Translations under genes and position numbers: made by a program
In this document: positions 58,542 through 64,000 of the stretch, in pieces
Position numbering within the stretch: position 1 is the stretch's first letter
How the letters are laid out: every line of letters starts with the position of its first letter
Notes under the pieces: generated by a model
What the model was told of the DNA's origin: nothing
Databases searched by the model: none
The model's input: the letters and a program-made list of their open reading frames with translations, nothing else
Assembly (NCBI RefSeq): GCF_037126465.1
Contig: NC_088203.1
Location: 50,238,489 to 50,302,488, forward strand
Length of the DNA: 64,000 nucleotides
Direction of reading: 5' to 3'
From: Ornithodoros turicata
Taxonomy: Eukaryota > Arthropoda > Arachnida > Ixodida > Argasidae

Positions 58542-58889
58542 TTGCGTGGACGACTTATGGAGGGATATGAGAAACCAGAGGGTGGTTTGGGGGGAGTGGA
58601 CCGCTATAGAAAAGTGCGTCACATGAGCAAAAGAAGGGCTCTTGCCATTCTCAGAAAGCTGGACGTCTACACGCTACACCATCCGGTGAGAAGAAAGTTT
58701 AAAAGGAGATACATCATCGCGCTCAAGATCAACGACGTGTGGCAAATGGATCTCGCCGACTTTTCAAAATACAAGAGGTTCAACAGTGGCTACCGCTACA
58801 TTCTCGTGGCGATCGATTCCCTCTCCCGCTTTCTGCACACCTTCCCGCTAAAGCCGAAACGCCCTGCCGAAATGAAAAGGGTAGGATAA
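58542..58889 (+). pseudogene. Polinton/Maverick-type integrase, truncated
   Basis: Residues from about 40 on read LDVYTLHHPVRRKFKRRYI, INDVWQMDLADFSKY, YRYILVAIDSLSRFLHTFPL. This matches the zinc-binding-to-core junction of retroviral-like integrases as found in Polintons: D in WQMDLADF and D in LVAIDSLSRF are the first two catalytic acids. The frame stops soon after the second, so the third acid (E) and the chromodomain-like tail are missing. The usual length is near 300 residues; about 115 remain. Sequence after 58,890 looks like an unrelated repeat end, suggesting truncation by insertion. No other Polinton gene (polymerase, ATPase, capsid) is seen nearby. Confidence 0.72.
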
Positions 58890-58892
58890 CCT

Positions 58893-59640
58893 TTTTTATT
58901 TATTTATCATGAGAGGTTATACATGAATACATGAAGACAGCCCAAATACGGATGAAGGCTCGAGTCTAACCAATGGCTGGGGTTTCTCGACCAGAGTCCA
59001 CCGCTACGACAGGCGGTCCGCTGATCGGCGATCCGCAAAAAGAAGGTCTTCGGAGGAGGCTTGAAGGTTAGGACCAGGGGTAGATCTGCCGTCAGTAGCC
59101 ATTCGTAATATGCACGAAAAGAGCGTGAGAAACACGTGTTTTTATGTCAAACACACACGTACAATCTTCCTCAGTCACAGAGTGACACTGTTGGTCCATC
59201 TTCTCCACCTTCCTTCAATAGTTGAAGTCCGTCGCCACGTACGTCGAACGGTACTGTCCAACAGCCGAGAAACAGGTGTATCAATCGGTCCGTCCAATGC
59301 TTTTGCTCTGAAAAAAATGTGACCGATTATAGAGCATATTAAAAATAACGAGGAGGCATACCTTTAGACCACAATTCACCGCAGTTGGTGCAGAAGAAGC
59401 GGGCGCTGCCAATCTCCCGAAATATGTGAGGCGGGAAAAAAACGACTTCACGCGGAGCAAACTCTCCCAACAAACGAATCCCACTCTGGGTCTTCTTGTC
59501 GCCATATAGAAGTCTGCCCAGAACCCACCAGAGTGTTAGCTAGACATCAGTGGAATGTTTTATTCAAAGACGATGGTATCATCGCCATATGCGACATCGC
59601 AAAGAAAAAAGACAGGAAAGATGGAAGGCGGGGTGGGCAA
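58893..59640. other. No gene recognised; repeat-like sequence
   Basis: 58,893-59,107 looks like the 3' end of a retroposon (poly-T start, then GGAGGCTTGAAGGTTAGGA) but the family is not identified. The rest has only short ORFs. Confidence 0.3.
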
Positions 59641-59644
59641 AGTA

Positions 59645-61230
59645 CACTCTTAGAAATAGGTCTTCTATCGTGCCGTCAAGAGCTGCCGTGTCTTCTAGAT
59701 TCACGCTCAAGGCCGAAGTTTTAGACGGCAGATGCCCACGTGACCCGGGAGAAAAGAAAATACCATAAAAAATTGTCTTGCTTTTTTTGGCGCGTACGCC
59801 GTGTAGAAGACACGCTTATCACGTGACCAGGAATCGGACATCGTGAAGCATATTTCGTGTTGTCTAAATTTTTGCCGTGGTTTCTATGGGCTCGGAGTGA
59901 TCACCTGACCGGCTTCGAGGACCGGAATCACGTGAACTATGCGACGGGGACAGACATGCTGGTGGCGCGGCACTGGTCACACCTCTTCTTCGGTGCCTTG
60001 CCGCCAGCGTTTCCTTGCTTTGCTGATTCTGGGATACTATTACAGGTAAAACACCTCCGTTTAATAAATTTTATTGCGATAACTATGCTAGCAGCACTAC
60101 TATTGTAGTGGCTACCTGTTATTTCCCCACGCTTCTAACGAGCATTTGGAAGGTGCAGGTGCGAATGGAAGTGTCATGGCGGTCGTGACAGAATGTCAAC
60201 GAAAGTTATCTGGTGATGCTTGAGAAGTTGAGTTGTAAAGGAATTCGGGAGACGCTAATGTGTTATCAGCTGTATCCGGTTTGTAGCTCTGTTAGAATTG
60301 CCTCTAAACGTGTACTTCACGAGCGCTAACGCTTGTGTATGGCGCAGGATGTTTTTGTCATTCGGGGGCTCGTTCCGGCCGTGGTTTGAGTAACCATTCT
60401 CTGTCTCAACTGGCCGCAGTGGGTATGGACGTCACCAACGAAGACTTCACTGGTGTTCAACGTGCCGCCTGGAGGGAATGTGCGTGCGGTTCATGCCGAA
60501 GACTGACAGATATTAGCCGGAACACGGCACAAGTGTTACCCGGAACATGCGTCCAATGCTAACAATCACCTGTCGACCATGACCGCATTCAGTAAGGTAT
60601 CTCTTTGATCTCTCCTCCTACATACTTGGAACTGCCATGGTACCAATGTACCATTTTTCTCTCCTCGCTGCCTACCTATCATCGTTTTAGTATAAGCTAT
60701 AGTTCGTACCCTTTCACTGTTGTCGATAGTGACTTTTATTACACTTAATGTTGTTCGTATCCACTTTGTAATGCGTCTTTGTCGTCGTTTACTTTGTCAC
60801 AGTTACGCCTGGAAGCAGAATTCCGATTCGAGGCCAGGATGGGAAGCATGGAGGAAACGCTGCACAACGGGTGACAACTGCCATATCAACCGCCCCCACA
60901 AAGAGATGTAGAGTCACTGCCACAATTTCACAACTTTGCCGAAATAAAGTCTTCAATCCCCTTTGAAACAAATTCTGTTGACTGCAAGCATGCCTGCCAA
61001 GCCTGCGCCGGGGGGAGGGGAAGCAGTAGCACGCGGGGAGGGGGAAATGACCGGGAAAGGAGGAAACTGTGAAGCATAAAACAGACGCCACTTTTGTGGC
61101 TTCTACGAGGGAAACCACGTGATGCGACGTCATTCCCCGCGCTTTCGCGTGGTCTCTACGTAGAAACCCCAAAATTACCGTTTTTCGGGTTTCTGTAGAA
61201 GACACGATAGAAGATCCATTTTTAAGAGTG
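59645..61230. mobile_element. TIR element with TA flanks, 1,586 bp
   Basis: Left end CACTCTTAGAAATAGGTC, right end GATCCATTTTTAAGAGTG, each bordered by TA (59,643-59,644 and 61,231-61,232). A second inner match CTTCTATCGTG extends the inverted repeat to about 30 bp. TA duplications suggest a Tc1/mariner-type or similar element. It encodes no transposase and seems to have captured other sequence (exon-like piece and poly(A) signal near 60,802-60,950). Confidence 0.6.
60802..60870 (+). pseudogene. Possible captured terminal exon with poly(A) signal
   Basis: After an acceptor-like TTTGTCACAG the frame reads LRLEAEFRFEARMGSMEETL, then HNG and stop. AATAAA follows at about 60,942. The heptad-like pattern suggests a coiled-coil C-terminus. 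The parent gene is not recognised. Confidence 0.3.
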
Positions 61231-61710
61231 TACAGACGACACGGTCGCAATGTGAGGAGGACGAGAGCGATGTAGCGACTATAAACTTCGATTTCGGTTC
61301 TACGACGATTGATCGAAAGCCCACGAGGGGGCATCCATCCACGACGTGAAACGTTTCGTGGAGCAAAATGTAAGTTGACCGGTTCTGCTGCGTGAGTGTA
61401 TTCCATGTATGACATTGTTTTTCACGAACCAATAGCCGCTGTCGCCGCTGTCACCGCATGTCACTAAACACACAGGGACTCATCCCATCCTCTTTCATCA
61501 TCAACCTCTCTCTCTCATCATCAATCTCAAGCATTCCTCAACTGAAGGGAAAAGTGAGTATTGTTTCGTGAGGGGGAATCCCGTACTGATTTTGTTTGAC
61601 CGCAGTGCCACGCTGTCTCGTCTGTCAGTACGACCCCATCGATGCCATGCTAGTGGCCATAGAAAGAGAAAGCTAGATTATAGAATCTCAGTAACAGTCC
61701 AATCGTCCTT

Positions 61711-62185
61711 TCAGATGACGACGACGACGACAGAGCTAGTAGTCCACCTTTCGTAATACCTGAAATGGATGAAGATGATGAACCCCTAGATGGGCACCAT
61801 AGTGCAGACGAATTACTCATGTGGGAAGGGGATTAATCCCATGCAGATTTCATTCCTTTCTCTGGTAGGGCTAGAGACGAATCACCAGATACGAGCCCAG
61901 AATTTCGAAACGAAGATGAACCTGTCCAGGCTCGTAGAATCGTTGAATTACAAGAACATGTCATGGAGAATCATCCCTCCGAGACGATTTCTTCCTTTCT
62001 TTGTCACAGATGAGGCATTCGACAGAACGGCTACTAGGCACACGCTTCTCTGTTCCCTGCACGACGACAACGTCGACGATTTACGACTCTATCTACCGAG
62101 CATCGCTCCAGTAATCACGCGCGTCCTCGAAGCGTATCCTATGCCTTTTAAATTTTGTCTGTGCTCGAAAGCACTCATGATTAAG
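61711..62185 (+). pseudogene. Coding-like exons truncated by the GF3 insertion
   Basis: After the acceptor CGTCCTTTCAG an exon reads DDDDDDRASSPPFVIPEMDE and DEPLDGHHSADELL. A second begins after CTCTGGTAG at 61,869. Two frames remain plausible: a shorter acidic one (RDESPDTSPEFRNEDEPVQA) and a longer one including DEAFDRTATRHTLLCSLHDD and PSIAPVITRVLEAYPMPFKF. The longer frame runs to exactly the point where GF3 begins (62,186) and meets a stop inside the element. No family recognised. Confidence 0.35.
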
Positions 62186-62363
62186 AGTAGTATATAGTCA
62201 GCTCAACTGGCCCACAACTCACACAGTGGCCTGGACGCCATTAATGAGCAATTAGAGAAATTTGGGACCCCCCACAGTAATTAGGATAATTCAGGGAGTC
62301 ATTACACTAATTGGGGAGCATCTAGGACGTGTCCAGAGCACTGTGTGAGTTGTGGGCTAGTTG

Positions 62364-63543
62364 CCCTATTGAAAAATACTTCAGAAAATCTCATAGAAAC
62401 ATACATTCCTTCAGAATTTCTTACAGAAGCGTCTTCGTCTCTCAGAATTTCCCACAAAGGATGCAGATTCGAATACCTATCATCAGAGGCACACCAATGT
62501 GAAAACATCCTGTGGGATAATTCAGGCTCTGGCCTTGTGATTTCTATGAGAAAACAGCATGATTCAGAAACAGCGTTTATTCCAACTGCCAGCAAGTTCG
62601 TTAGTCTGCTTTGAAACGTTGAAGCGCATGGACGCAGCTACGCATCTCATGCAAATATCGCCAGGAATTCAGGATTTTCGTCGCTTTTGAGGTATATAGC
62701 ACGTGTGTGTGTGTGGTATATAATCGTCCGTACTACGCATTCTCATGCTTTATGCGTCTTTACCCCTGTTCGCACGTATTCTGAGGAATGGAAGGTAGAA
62801 TGCAGTGAGATGGTTATAGCAACTGTGCTTTGGGTAAACGGTATGTTACATATTTCTATGCCTATCTCTCACGCACACACATGTTGTTTTAACCGTGCTT
62901 TTTAAAATGCTGTTTCTTCTAGGTTAAACTCAGAAGAAGCAGCAGCGAGCGGAAATTAATTGAATTCGTACGTGGTCGTAACCCATTCTCGTCTCGAGAA
63001 AGTTGGATGATGCTTTTACGGAAGAAAGCCTACGCGTTCCCAATGTGCGAAACAAAAAGTTGTCATAATCACATAAAGAAATTTATTGGTCGTCATTTCA
63101 AGTACGTGTACAATGCGTTGGGTCATGCCTTTCTGAACTTATTGGCTGGGCCACAAATGTTCTGCAACATTCCTTACAGTGACGGCATGCGACTTACTCT
63201 CAGCAAGTAAGTATGGGATCCTTCAATTATCATACGTGGCAGTGCAGCTTTCTCAGGATGTTTCTTGCAGGGTGGCCCATTACACTTTCTCACAGGCTTT
63301 CTTGCGGGTCTCGAGGCCTGTAAGAAATCCTGTGAGAAAGCCTCACAGGCCACCCTGTAAGAAGCCCTGTAAGAAAGCTGCATTGCCCCTGCCTGTAAGA
63401 AATCCTCCCTGGAATCCTACAGGATTCCTGTAAGAAACTCTGAGAGAAATTTTGTAAGATTTAGTCTCATAACCTCATAGAAATTCCTTCAGCAGTCTGA
63501 GAGATTTCTTTTGTAAGATTTTCTGAAGTATTTTTCAATAGGG
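62364..63543. mobile_element. 1,180-bp TIR element nested in the GF3 hairpin
   Basis: Ends CCCTATTGAAAAATACTTC and the complement, with 27 bp of perfect inverted repeat. The flanking dinucleotide TG is doubled (62,362-62,363 and 63,544-63,545), so the target duplication seems to be 2 bp. The right third is packed with CTGTAAGAAA-type subrepeats, including the palindrome GGAATCCTACAGGATTCC. The superfamily is not certain. Confidence 0.65.
62923..63210 (+). pseudogene. Exon-like segment carried by the 1.18-kb element
   Basis: A good acceptor (TGTTTCTTCTAG) opens a frame VKLRRSSSERKLIEFVRGRN through FPMCETKSCHNHIKKFIGRH to MRLTLSK and stop. It is rich in basic residues, with a C-x4-C-H-x-H-like patch (CETKSCHNH). 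Not recognised. It could be a captured host exon or the last exon of the element's own gene. Confidence 0.35.
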
Positions 63544-64000
63544 TGAGCTGATAAAAAATAAAAAATAGGTAGAAAATAAAATAAAAAATAGAGATAGAGT
63601 GGAGAGAAGGAGTTTAGTTGAAGACAGATGTCGCCATCTTGAAGAAAGCGGTCCCGAACGGCCGCTGACCATCGCTGGGCAACGGAGCACAAAGGCAGGC
63701 AGCAAAGTCTCACAGCTGTGGCACCAGTTCTGGACATCCTGTGACGGCAGCTGTGACGTCATCATGACATGTCTGGGCAGGTTAGGACAGCTCTGGACAT
63801 GCGAGGAGAAAAACACTCGTAATACGGAGGCTGGGAAATCAAGAGTAAATATGCTAACAATCAATAGCTAAAAACAAAGAATTAGTTACACAACAAATGA
63901 GCCCACCACAACAGGAGCGCAGAACGATGCGACTGCTCCATCTGACAGCCAGGCAGAGAACTGACTCGTAATGGTTTTTCTCCTGTATAGAGCCCCGCAG

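Larger units (their letters stand above)
62199..63550. repeat. GF3 terminal hairpin (subfamily A), split by a 1.18-kb insertion
   Basis: 62,199-62,363 plus 63,544-63,550 rebuild a hairpin like that of GF1: CAGCTCAACTGGCCCACAAC with GTTGTGGGCTAGTTGAGCTG. The insertion lies seven bases from its inner end. Confidence 0.7.
62186..64000. mobile_element. Left end of giant foldback element GF3 (continues outside window)
   Basis: Starts AGTAGTATATAGT, then the subfamily A hairpin (62,199-62,363, interrupted, completed at 63,544-63,550), then the arm from 63,551 in the same orientation as GF2's left arm. The p53/CRE block is at 63,754-63,804 with one CRE mutated (TGACGGCA). It interrupts a coding-like exon. 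Confidence 0.75.

Noticed and set aside
60789..61415. 208-codon minus-strand ORF
   Set aside because: Longest ORF in the region, but it runs across the terminus of a TIR element and opposite a better exon model; no domain pattern.

Overview
This is a eukaryotic, repeat-dominated window with spliceosomal GT-AG introns, about 40-45% G+C by eye, and no bacterial or organellar signatures. The protein families (Kolobok transposases with THAP domains, P2X7-cytosolic-domain proteins, a Polinton-type integrase piece, a Penelope-type GIY-YIG piece) suggest an arthropod. I infer a tick or other chelicerate, but the sequence alone does not prove that. Every clearly recognisable coding region belongs to a mobile element. 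No ordinary host housekeeping gene is visible.

The window is a stack of nested insertions. The oldest recognisable layer is a decayed Kolobok transposon (Kolobok-A, minus-strand transposase). Its exons lie at about 8.9-11.5 kb, 16.0-17.2 kb and 40.6-43.1 kb, and its right terminus is at 43,788. It has been split by a hAT-like element (10,051-11,051), by 4.5 kb of mixed sequence in one intron (including a small plus-strand gene with a P2X7-type cytosolic domain and a LINE remnant), and by a giant foldback element at 17,543-40,359. That foldback (GF2) was originally about 13.1 kb: two near-identical inverted arms of 6.1 and 6.9 kb around a 127-bp GC-rich spacer. A second, younger Kolobok (Kolobok-B, 26,544-36,244, TTAA duplication, precise empty site visible in a paralogous arm) then landed in its right arm. 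Kolobok-B looks intact. It has a 15-exon, 850-codon minus-strand transposase with a THAP domain and DDE-type motifs, and a convergent 3-exon P2X7-domain gene. A short Kolobok MITE, a small hairpin MITE and a tRNA-like SINE fragment sit inside it.

Two more copies of the giant foldback are cut by the window edges: the right arm of GF1 (1-5,340) and the left end of GF3 (62,186-64,000). All four visible ends carry a ~170-bp terminal hairpin whose outer stem differs in sequence between subfamilies while staying self-complementary. The arms contain no convincing genes. They are dense in regulatory-looking motifs: 10-bp-phased p53-like half-sites, TGACGTCA (CRE) palindromes, CCAAT boxes, CTCF-like 14-mers and a YY1-like site.

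From 43.8 to 62.2 kb the sequence is a mosaic. It holds a Penelope-type GIY-YIG fragment with inverted flanks (45.9-46.8 kb), two runs of tandem small hairpins (about 47.0-47.15 and 48.1-48.6 kb), a possible four-exon hypothetical gene on the minus strand (48.9-49.8 kb), a 22-base G run, an AT-rich cassette bounded by ~840-bp inverted repeats with small overlapping ORFs (52,171-58,142), a truncated Polinton-type integrase (58,542-58,889), a TA-flanked TIR element (59,645-61,230), and coding-like exons that the GF3 end cuts off.

Exon boundaries were set by reading splice sites and frame by eye and by comparing the two Kolobok copies. No database search was possible.
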